This document shows, in pieces, positions 49,282 to 55,861 of a stretch of DNA of 55,861 nucleotides. Each line of letters begins with the position of its first letter. The stretch's first letter is position 1. Source of the DNA: an uncultured Lachnospiraceae bacterium (lineage in GTDB: Bacteria > Bacillota > Clostridia > Lachnospirales > Lachnospiraceae); contig CAJUQJ010000026.1 in NCBI GenBank assembly GCA_910588215.1, positions 1 through 55,861 of the forward strand. The letters run 5' to 3'. The position numbers and the translations under genes are program-made. The notes under the pieces are model-generated. The model was not told where the DNA came from. It made no database searches and worked only from the letters and a program-made list of their open reading frames with translations.

Positions 49282-51671
49282 CTCCCCTCCATTATGGCAC
49301 TTAATACATTTTTAGCGGCCCTCTGCAAATCAGCCCGGCTTACCAGACCCGCTTTGTATTCTTTGTATAGCTTCCTCTTATTCTTCCTGTTTCCTGGCAT
49401 GATAAGGTCAATTCCTGCATGGATGCTTTTTGCTTCATCAGCCCGGTCTTCGCCAACGGAAAGCCAGTCCGTCATGACAAGGCCTTTATATCCCCACTCA
49501 TTTCTGAGTATGTCCTTGAGCAGATGTTCGTTTTCGGCCGCATACACTCCGTTCACCTTGTTATAGGCAGTCATAAGCGCTTTTGGTTCCGCTTCTTTTA
49601 CAATGATCTCAAAAGGCTTCAAATATATGTCCCTCAAAGTACGTTCCGACAATTCCGATGACATATAATATCTGTTTGTTTCCTGATTATTGCATGCAAA
49701 GTGCTTAACTGTTACGCCGCATCCCGGCATTTTCTGCACTCCCTTTATAACACATGCGGCAAGTTCCCCTGCAAGAACCGGATCCTCACTGTAGTACTCA
49801 TAATTGCGCCCGCATAAAGGGTTCCGTATGATATTGACCGCCGGTGCCAGCCACAAGGTAACGCCGTATTTCTCCATTTCCCTGCCCACTGCGCACCCCA
49901 TATCAAAGCATAATCTCCTGTTCCATGTCTGGGCAGCTGCAGTCGCCACCGGGAAGCCCGTGACAAACTGATAAATCACTTTATCCTTATCCGGATTCCC
50001 CACGCGCAGCTTCGTAATAAAATCAGGCAGCAGTTCAAAAAAAGACAGTGGGAAATCTACCGGCTTTATTTTCCCCTTTTTATTTATAGTTGAACGCCTC
50101 TGAATCCTGACACCTGCAGGTCCATCACACATTAATATATTCCTTATGCCTTTGTCTAAAAATCTTGTGCTGGTACATCCGACCGAACCGGGAACCTGAT
50201 ATCCTTTTCCGTCACTGAACAGGCCATTCCCAACGCAGAGTTCTATCAGTTCTTTTTCAGACAATCCCTTTACGATATTTTCTACCTTCTCCAAACAGGC
50301 TGTGTTCTTCTTTGTTAAACAAGCCCCTTCACCTCTGGATTTTCCTGAATTATCAGAAGAATTATGGTCACAGAGAATCTGTTCACTGTCAATGGTAAAC
50401 TCCCCCGCAAATTCACTTGTATTGATGTCAATTCCAAGATACAGTGCATATGCTCCCTGACAAATCTTCGTCATATTAGTATTTTCATCATATGTCCCCA
50501 GCCTGTCTATCGGGATTTCCAAAGACATCACTACTTCTTCCTCTGGACGCAGCGTTTTTGTTTTTTCAAATCCGATCAGACTTTTGCTGGGCACTGCTTT
50601 CTCATTATCCGGATTTTCCTTTCTCCCTGCATATATTCCGACAACATATTTCCCAGCATATACGGAGCCTACATTTTTTACTTTTACACATACTTTAATT
50701 ACACTGCCGGATACCTCATAACCTGCCACCCTGCTTTCAAATGCTGTATAGGAAAGACCATAACCGAACGGATACCTTACCTGAATCCTGTTTGTGTCGA
50801 AATACCGGTATCCTACTAAGATTCCCTCGGTATAACTTATTTTACTTCCATCCTTTGCCATCTCTCCAAAATCCATGGCACCGGGGGTATCCTCGTATCT
50901 GTATGCCCATGTTGCCGCCAGATGTCCTGATGGAGTCTGCTTTCCATACAGGATATCCGCAAATGCATTTCCACTCTCCATGCCAAGCAATGACATATAG
51001 AGCACTGCATTAATCCCTTCTATCCCGTCAAGGCCGCAGATATCCATGGAGGCTCCTGTGTTGATAACAACAATACATTTCTTATAGAACGAAGCGCATT
51101 TCCTTATATTCTCCAGTTCCACATCAGCCAGTTTATAATCGCCTTCGGCAACCGTCCGGTCCCTGCCTTCCCCGGATTGGCGTGAGACCACATAGACGCA
51201 GGCGTCTGTATTGCTGTTTTTTAAATCATCACCTGTGATTTCATCCCCATACGGATATTGGTATTCTGATGCGATAAGTTCTGCAAGTACCTCCGTACTG
51301 AACTTTTTTAGCTTTGCACGGCCCTCTCTGATATATCGTTCTTTTCCCTTTATCCACGCTTTCTCATAACGGTCCAGCCACAGCTGTGTTGTAATTACTG
51401 CCCCCTGGCCTATAAGCCCGTCCTCAATATTTACCTGCTCTCTGGAATTGACCTCCCCGGATCCGGTTCCGCCATAAATTGTCCTCCGCGCCCCGTTTCC
51501 ATATAATGCGATCTTAATATCATCAGCATGTAATGGCAGAACCCCATCATTTTCAAGCAGGACAATCCCCTCTGCCGCAATCTCCTTCGCAAGTATCCTG
51601 TTCTTTTTTTCTAATTCCGATACTTCGTCCGTATAGGAAGCCCTTATTTCATATCCTTTTGTTTTTTGCAA
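49278..51671 (-). CDS. GH3 glycosidase with permuted domain order
   Basis: A beta-glucosidase/xylosidase-type enzyme of 797 residues, no signal peptide. The order is reversed from most GH3: residues 25-320 are the (alpha/beta)6 sandwich (IAAEGIVLLENDGVLPL start, SGHLAATWAYRYEDTPG), then an Fn3-like domain (to about 425), and only then the TIM barrel with WLAPAVNIIRNPLCGRNYEY, GVTVKHFACNNQETNRYY and the nucleophile Asp in GLVMTDWLSVG. This layout is known from some rumen and gut Firmicutes enzymes. The start is a TTG just after the symporter stop; the exact start is uncertain. Confidence 0.9.
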   Translation of the reverse strand: MQKTKGYEIRASYTDEVSELEKKNRILAKEIAAEGIVLLENDGVLPLHADDIKIALYGNGARRTIYGGTGSGEVNSREQVNIEDGLIGQGAVITTQLWLDRYEKAWIKGKERYIREGRAKLKKFSTEVLAELIASEYQYPYGDEITGDDLKNSNTDACVYVVSRQSGEGRDRTVAEGDYKLADVELENIRKCASFYKKCIVVINTGASMDICGLDGIEGINAVLYMSLLGMESGNAFADILYGKQTPSGHLAATWAYRYEDTPGAMDFGEMAKDGSKISYTEGILVGYRYFDTNRIQVRYPFGYGLSYTAFESRVAGYEVSGSVIKVCVKVKNVGSVYAGKYVVGIYAGRKENPDNEKAVPSKSLIGFEKTKTLRPEEEVVMSLEIPIDRLGTYDENTNMTKICQGAYALYLGIDINTSEFAGEFTIDSEQILCDHNSSDNSGKSRGEGACLTKKNTACLEKVENIVKGLSEKELIELCVGNGLFSDGKGYQVPGSVGCTSTRFLDKGIRNILMCDGPAGVRIQRRSTINKKGKIKPVDFPLSFFELLPDFITKLRVGNPDKDKVIYQFVTGFPVATAAAQTWNRRLCFDMGCAVGREMEKYGVTLWLAPAVNIIRNPLCGRNYEYYSEDPVLAGELAACVIKGVQKMPGCGVTVKHFACNNQETNRYYMSSELSERTLRDIYLKPFEIIVKEAEPKALMTAYNKVNGVYAAENEHLLKDILRNEWGYKGLVMTDWLSVGEDRADEAKSIHAGIDLIMPGNRKNKRKLYKEYKAGLVSRADLQRAAKNVLSAIMEGR

Positions 51672-51678
51672 TTGTGCT

Positions 51679-53001
51679 TTATCTTTTTTTATTTAAATCA
51701 CTCCTGATTTCTGACATTTGCTTATCTAAATCGTAAAATAATCCAAACACTCCCATTGCGGCGCAAAGAATTGCCGGAACAACAGAAAGAAGTGCTATGA
51801 TCATTTTATTTGCCGCGGAGGACTGAATCTCAAGCAGTCCATTATAATCAGTCATGCCCATCATAAGTCCTAAAAGACCGGCTCCCAATGCAGTGCCAAG
51901 TTTACTGGAAATTCCGTTCACACAGCTCAATGTTCCCTGCGCCCGTCTTCCAAATTTCCATTCCCCATAATCCATCGTGTCAATAATGACGGCATTGCAC
52001 AAAAACCAGACAGGATAATATCCCAGGCTGCCTATGAAACTGGAAATTATGACAAGCAAAATGCTTTGGGGATTAATTAACTTGACCAAAAATCCTGCCG
52101 CACCAATAAAGCAGCAAATAGTCATCACTCTCATAAGCCCGAATTTCTTTGTCAACACTGGTGCCAGTATCAAAATTGGAACTACGCTCAAAAGACCAAG
52201 TGCAATCAGCGATGCCATTCCTATATCATGCAAAATATATGTACAATAATAATTGGTACTCAGACTCTGTGAACAAATATTAGAAATAAGCAGCATTGCC
52301 CCAATCAAGAGAATATATTTATTTCCAAACAGAAGCCGCAAATCTTCCTTTAAATTCACCTGCTTACTTTTTCCATGTGTAACAGTACGCACCTCTTTAA
52401 TAGTCAGGAATCGAAGCAATCCAACTAATACCATAGGAACTGCAATTGCACAAGATAGTATTCTCCAGCCTTCTTTTGTGGTAGCGAACGTTGAAATCAA
52501 CTGTGGCACTGCCACTGCCGCAACAATTGTAAAAACCATTGAAATAGCCGCCGCAAAGGAAATTACTCTTGGCGCCTCTGCCGTATCGTTTAAACTGTTC
52601 GCCAAATAAGGGGCATCATTGCATGTGACCATAGTCCCAAATATAGAATTAAGAAGTGTATACATTACAAACAGATAAATTACAGACGCATTATGACTCA
52701 TATCAGGTGCCGAAAAAATAACAACCAGGCATCCCCAATACCCGATTAATGCAAGTTCATATGGTCTGGCCTGTCCCAGCCTGGTATGCGTATGATCAAT
52801 CAATATTCCACACACCAGATCAGTTATTCCATCAAAAATTTTTGATACGATAAGCACAATACCTACCGTTGTCGGGGCCAACCCCATAAAATCTGTTGCA
52901 TAAAATGTAATAAACGTAATCAGTACAGTGATGACACATTGGGAAATATTTTTTGTAGAAAAAAATATTTTAAACCTTGTATTTACTTCCCCCTTATTCA
53001 T
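51679..53001 (-). CDS. GPH family sugar:cation symporter (MelB-like)
   Basis: A 12-helix major-facilitator-type carrier. The N-terminal FYATDFMGLAPTTVGIVLIV, SKIFDGITDLVCGILIDHTH and TRLGQARPYELALIG are typical of the glycoside-pentoside-hexuronide group (MelB, XylP). It is the first gene of the minus-strand locus and presumably imports the oligosaccharide cleaved by the GH3. AGGAGG precedes the ATG. The divergent AraC-type gene starts about 120 bases away and is probably its activator. Confidence 0.9.
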   Translation of the reverse strand: MNKGEVNTRFKIFFSTKNISQCVITVLITFITFYATDFMGLAPTTVGIVLIVSKIFDGITDLVCGILIDHTHTRLGQARPYELALIGYWGCLVVIFSAPDMSHNASVIYLFVMYTLLNSIFGTMVTCNDAPYLANSLNDTAEAPRVISFAAAISMVFTIVAAVAVPQLISTFATTKEGWRILSCAIAVPMVLVGLLRFLTIKEVRTVTHGKSKQVNLKEDLRLLFGNKYILLIGAMLLISNICSQSLSTNYYCTYILHDIGMASLIALGLLSVVPILILAPVLTKKFGLMRVMTICCFIGAAGFLVKLINPQSILLVIISSFIGSLGYYPVWFLCNAVIIDTMDYGEWKFGRRAQGTLSCVNGISSKLGTALGAGLLGLMMGMTDYNGLLEIQSSAANKMIIALLSVVPAILCAAMGVFGLFYDLDKQMSEIRSDLNKKR

Positions 53002-53057
53002 AACTTCCTCCTAATTAATATTTCTGTTTTTATGCTACAAAAGATTTAAAAATGATG

Positions 53058-53093
53058 ATATAATTATTTTAATATAAATATAATTATTTTAAT
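53058..53093. promoter_or_regulatory. Direct repeat, likely AraC-type operator
   Basis: ATATAATTATTTTAAT occurs twice without mismatch at 53058-53073 and 53078-53093, a 20-bp period (two helical turns). AraC-family activators often bind such repeats. It lies between the divergent symporter and regulator genes and also contains TATAAT-like boxes. Confidence 0.6.
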
Positions 53094-53123
53094 GTCATTT
53101 GGATATGGATGGAGGTAAGTCAT

Positions 53124-54305
53124 TTGGATTCAACACTCTTGAACACCCTTGCAAATATCTATGCCCTTACAGGGCTTAACAGTTTTATTTACGATAACAA
53201 TTTAAATCCGGTATATGGATACTGCGGTACGCACTTTACCGTTGCCGCATATAGTAATTTCCCGGTAGAATCTATTGCCTCCCACCTTTCTTCAGAAGAT
53301 ATTTACCGGGAAACCCTTGATTCTGCTTCTCAAATATACCTTTATGCCATTAAATCTGCTAAAAATATTATCCTGTTTGGACCGGTCGCCCATCATGTGC
53401 TTTCCTCCTGGGATATCCACAATTACAAAATAAACCATAGGGACACCATGGACTTCTTAGTAAGCTGTAATGAAAGTTCTACTTATGCTGCCCTTTCTTT
53501 ACTTATTTCTACAGTAAATAATAAAATTGTATCAATCACAGACTTATCAAAAATGTTTTCTGAAAGAGAATCTGCTATCTCCACTGAATCTGATTTCGTT
53601 GACCAGCAGCTGACACAAATAGATACTTTTCAGCTCAACCACACAAGCCAGAGAGAAAATTATTTTCTGGATCTTGTCAAAAAAGGTGATGTTACTGGTA
53701 TGCAGGCACTACTGTCAAGCACCATATTTTTATATCCGACACCGGTCAAAAATCATATGAAAAATCAGGAATATATGGTTGTCAGCTTAATTTCACTTCT
53801 CTGCAGGGCTGCAATATCCGGTCATGTTCCAGCCAGCATAGCGTTTGTGCAAAGTGACGCATATCTAAAAATAATTTCCGAATGTAACACCGCAGATGAA
53901 ATGACAGCAGCAGCTCATGATGCATCTATTACATTTACAAAACTTGTTTTACAGTATCAATCTATTGGGGCATATAGTTTTACAGGCACACAATGTAAAA
54001 AATTAATCCACTCCGGATTATTGAACCACATTACCCTTGCGTCACTGGCAAGTGATTTATCCGTATCAAAAGAATACCTGGCTACCTGCTTTAAAAACGA
54101 TTACGGTATTACAGTAACCCATTATATAAACAAAAAAAAGTCAGAACTGGCCTGTAAAATCCTTACCAGTTCTGATTATTCTGTTAATGAAGTGGCTTCT
54201 TATTTGTGCTTTAACTCTACAAGCTATTTTATCAAAATATTTAAAAAATATGTCGGTGTTACCCCTTGTGAATATAGAAAACATCCATCTGGCACCAGAC
54301 TATAA
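53124..54305 (+). CDS. AraC family transcriptional regulator
   Basis: A 393-residue regulator with an uncharacterised N-terminal sensor part (residues 1-285) and a C-terminal double HTH: ITLASLASDLSVSKEYLATC, FKNDYGITVTHYINKKKSEL, then SSDYSVNEVASYLCFNSTSY and FIKIFKKYVGVTPCEYRK, the standard AraC/XylS end. The TTG at 53124 behind GGAGG is preferred over the ATG at 53109, which has no ribosome binding site. It probably activates the divergent GH3/symporter operon in response to its sugar. Confidence 0.88.
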   Translation: MDSTLLNTLANIYALTGLNSFIYDNNLNPVYGYCGTHFTVAAYSNFPVESIASHLSSEDIYRETLDSASQIYLYAIKSAKNIILFGPVAHHVLSSWDIHNYKINHRDTMDFLVSCNESSTYAALSLLISTVNNKIVSITDLSKMFSERESAISTESDFVDQQLTQIDTFQLNHTSQRENYFLDLVKKGDVTGMQALLSSTIFLYPTPVKNHMKNQEYMVVSLISLLCRAAISGHVPASIAFVQSDAYLKIISECNTADEMTAAAHDASITFTKLVLQYQSIGAYSFTGTQCKKLIHSGLLNHITLASLASDLSVSKEYLATCFKNDYGITVTHYINKKKSELACKILTSSDYSVNEVASYLCFNSTSYFIKIFKKYVGVTPCEYRKHPSGTRL

Positions 54306-54308
54306 TCT

Positions 54309-54479
54309 CTAAGATTTTCTGGTTTGATATTTATAATCAACTGGTATGTGATATTGTATCTGTGCATTACATGCAAAATTTGCATCCAGATTCCTAATAA
54401 TATCCAATTTCTCTTCCATAACCTTAATGTTGCTTGTAACCATTTCCATGTTCTGTAAAATTTTTAGTCTTTCTGTCAA
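54309..54479 (-). CDS. Hypothetical 56-residue protein
   Basis: TTG start at 54479, eight bases after AAAGGAG. Sequence TERLKILQNMEMVTSNIKVM, EEKLDIIRNLDANFACNAQI and a short tail; helical, partly coiled coil. A longer frame runs back to 54662 through the operator region and is less likely. It is divergent from the XRE-type repressor gene, with two dyads between them, like the early-lysogeny region of a phage or ICE. Not recognised. Confidence 0.45.
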   Translation of the reverse strand: MTERLKILQNMEMVTSNIKVMEEKLDIIRNLDANFACNAQIQYHIPVDYKYQTRKS

Positions 54480-54507
54480 AATGTTATCTCCTTTCTTAAA
54501 TTCAGCG

Positions 54508-54633
54508 TTGACAATCAGTAGATTGTGATTCATATTATAGTAAACAATCATAAGATTGTTATTAGGTGTTTTACTATCTTTTGCTTTTTGTTTTGAGAAG
54601 TTATGTGTTATCATTACTTTCGAAGTGATAACA
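54508..54633. promoter_or_regulatory. Divergent control region with three dyads
   Basis: ACAATC-AGTA-GATTGT (54511-54526) and ACAATC-ATAA-GATTGT (54544-54559) are two copies of one operator, 33 bp apart centre to centre (about three helical turns). The first overlaps a TTGACA box (54508-54513). A third, different dyad, TGTTATCA-N12-TGATAACA (54606-54633), ends on the repressor's start codon. Confidence 0.65.
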
Positions 54634-55086
54634 TGGACATAGGCGAACAGATACGCAATCATAGAAAAAAAGCCGGATTATCGCAAAAAGAACTAGAAAA
54701 AAAACTTGGAGTATCTCAGCAACACATAGCTCAATACGAAAACGGTAAGCGAATACCAAAATTAGAAACTTTGATAAAAATATCGAACAATACAAAAAAA
54801 ATTCAGAAGCAGAGAAACTAATTCAAAAAAAGCTTTGGGTGAAATTATTTCGGAGGGTGAGCAAGAAAAAATTGATGATTATATCGAACATAAAAGTAAG
54901 GTTCTTCCTCGTTTTCGTGAAAGTCTTGAAAAATTTTCAGATGTAGTTGATGCGTGGGGCGAAAACGTTTTAATTGATAGATATAGAAGATTGAATAGTG
55001 ATGGTAAAAATGAAGCAATAAAACGTATAGATGAACTAACAGAAATCCCTAGGTATATTAACCCCGACACCCCACCCCAAGACTAA
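54633..55086 (+). pseudogene. Frameshifted XRE-type repressor
   Basis: The 5' part (MDIGEQIRNHRKKAGLSQKE, then LEKKLGVSQQHIAQYENGKR) is a normal XRE DNA-binding domain, but its frame ends at 54821. A second frame gives IEQYKKNSEAEKLIQK around 54785-54830, and a third gives KALGEIISEGEQEKIDDYIE through to 55086. The joins fall in an 8-A run (54793-54800) and a 7-A run (54825-54831). The gene is either broken in the cell, slips on the A-runs, or the reads have homopolymer errors. The missing part after LIKIS suggests that some coding sequence is also deleted. Confidence 0.65.
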
Positions 55087-55553
55087 CCAAGCCACTTTTG
55101 GCTTCGGGTCTGTCTGAAAAACGGACAATCCAAAACTGGTGCATCCAATCAGATGCAGGGGTGCTGGTAATTATGGTGCAGGGGCCTTAAATCAGGGCGC
55201 TCCAAAACAGAGATACCCAGTAAAAGCCAAATGGCTCTAACCACGGATAAACGGCTCTGGTTGTCTATATTCGCCCCATACAGACGTTTTATACATCCAT
55301 TGACAGAATAACCAACAATAGCCATACTGCCCGTATATGGGCGGCTGGAAGTGCCACAAGGCACACTGTAAATTAAGGGATACCGACCCCGGAATAGGTC
55401 AACGCAATCTTGCGCCCACATTTTAAATGCGACCTGTTTTTCGATTTCAAATCGGGAAACTGCTGCACCATGACAATATAATATACTTACCCGGGGAGCC
55501 GATAGGGTGTTAATACCTCCGTTCCGAGCCTTGAACGGAAGGAGGCGTTTTCT
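55087..55553. other. Non-coding region with several small hairpins and toxin leader
   Basis: AAGCC-ACTTTT-GGCTT (55089-55104) may end the repressor transcript; TGCATC-CAATCA-GATGCA follows at 55140-55157. TATAAT at 55477-55482 is a likely -10 for the toxin gene; no good -35 is seen. CCTCCGTTC (55516-55524) pairs with GAACGGA and AGG (55533-55545) and partly hides the toxin's ribosome binding site. Confidence 0.5.
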
Positions 55554-55640
55554 ATGAGTACATACGAAGAATTCATGGTATTGCTTACTTTTGGAATACT
55601 TATAGTTGCAATTTTGGAATATGTCAACCATAAAAAATAG
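55554..55640 (+). CDS. Type I toxin, putative holin-like membrane peptide
   Basis: A 28-residue peptide, MSTYEEFMVLLTFGILIVAI then LEYVNHKK: an acidic start, one transmembrane helix and a basic tail. This is the pattern of the 'putative holin-like toxin' (TxpA/BsrG-related) family known from Firmicutes chromosomes and phages. AGGAGG lies 8 bases upstream and is partly sequestered in a leader hairpin (55516-55545). An antisense promoter faces it from the right. The gene is too short for standard gene finders. Overexpression of such peptides damages the membrane; here an RNA antitoxin would keep it silent. Confidence 0.8.
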   Translation: MSTYEEFMVLLTFGILIVAILEYVNHKK

Positions 55641-55676
55641 CACCCCCGCTCTAGCAAAGTAAAGGTGCTATTTTTT
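55632..55676. terminator. Bidirectional terminator of toxin and antisense RNA
   Basis: AAAAAATAGCACC and GGTGCTATTTTTT form a perfect 13-bp stem that ends in T-runs on both strands. It stops the toxin mRNA and also the facing antisense transcript. Confidence 0.85.
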
Positions 55677-55732
55677 ACCAGTATTTTCGCCGGAAACGGA
55701 TAGGTGTAAGCTATCGTATCGGCTTCCTTGTT
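55632..55732 (-). ncRNA. Predicted antisense antitoxin RNA, about 100 nt
   Basis: Inferred from the minus-strand promoter at 55739-55767 (start near 55732) and the terminator at 55632-55676. The RNA would be complementary to the 3' end and terminator region of the toxin mRNA, as in TxpA/RatA-type pairs. Confidence 0.65.
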
Positions 55733-55738
55733 AAGTAT

Positions 55739-55767
55739 ATTATATGCCATATGCACAGATTTTTCAA
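55739..55767 (-). promoter_or_regulatory. Promoter of the antisense RNA
   Basis: TTGAAA (55767-55762) and TATAAT (55744-55739) on the minus strand with a 17-base spacer; near-consensus, stronger than the sense promoter, as expected for an antitoxin. Confidence 0.85.
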
Positions 55768-55861
55768 CCATAATTTGAAAATGCCCCAGGGTTGTTTCAC
55801 GAAGTGGTTACTATTCACGGTGCAATGTCATTAAGTTAATATGAACTGCCTAAAATGGCTA

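Noticed and set aside
55149..55771. Minus-strand frames of 164 and 94 codons at the right edge
   Set aside because: They cover the toxin gene, its terminator and hairpins in antisense; the sequence lacks protein character and the region is better explained by an antisense RNA.
1..55861. CRISPR arrays, rRNA genes, replication origins
   Set aside because: No regularly spaced repeats, rRNA cores or DnaA-box clusters were seen in the reading of both strands.

Overview
The gene content, moderate GC and Gram-positive signals (strong AGGAGG-type ribosome binding sites, GPH and ABC sugar transporters, LicT/BglG antitermination, LytTR two-component system, DUF4179/ECF sigma pair) point to an anaerobic gut Clostridia member, most likely Lachnospiraceae. 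Species cannot be fixed from sequence reading alone.

Layout. (1) 1-1950: tail of a phage-like or integrated element on the minus strand (unknown membrane protein, tRNA-like fold, PAPS-reductase-like protein, small HTH protein), closed by two terminator-like hairpins. (2) 2005-8590, minus: acyltransferase, then the N-acetylglucosamine catabolic block nagA, nagB, PTS IIBC, PTS IIA and a LicT/BglG antiterminator, with a complete promoter-RAT-terminator switch in front. (3) 8877-18119: housekeeping and accessory genes (rRNA-type methyltransferase, DUF2752, TraX-like, FlxA-like, AgrC-like kinase with LytTR regulator, BioY, ABC-class ATPase). (4) 18688-32864, minus: a long operon for high-mannose N-glycans: GH85 endoglycosidase lipoprotein, ABC importer, GH38 alpha-mannosidase, GH42-like hydrolase, GH130 phosphorylase and mannose-6-phosphate isomerase. 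A divergent LacI regulator and palindromic operators sit upstream. (5) 34570-38409: anti-sigma/sigma pair, two XRE paralogs, orphan hisB, ArsC/Spx-like protein. (6) 38510-46797: eroded accessory DNA with gene fragments, an Abi_2 protein, unknown genes, an IS200 TnpA relic and a 5'-truncated YhcG-type nuclease. (7) 46812-54305: oligosaccharide locus with a domain-permuted GH3, two esterase-type hydrolases, a polysaccharide deacetylase, a GPH symporter and a divergent AraC regulator. (8) 54309-55861: second mobile-element edge with a frameshifted XRE repressor, operator dyads and a small type I toxin with an apparent antisense antitoxin RNA.

How it fits together (inference). GH85 on the cell surface would release N-glycans from host glycoproteins and the ABC importer would take them up. 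GH38 would trim alpha-mannose inside the cell. GH130 and/or the GH42-like enzyme would split Man-beta-1,4-GlcNAc. ManA and NagA/NagB would feed the products into glycolysis. The GlcNAc PTS, induced through LicT, handles free GlcNAc.

The most unusual non-coding signals are: a dispersed hairpin-rich leader repeat that ends exactly at the ribosome binding site of unrelated genes, two of whose copies have lost their gene; a 166-nt near-perfect hairpin at 18322-18487; a 140-nt imperfect hairpin at 12061-12200; a possible upstream ORF with hairpins in the lacI leader; and the toxin/antitoxin locus at the right edge.
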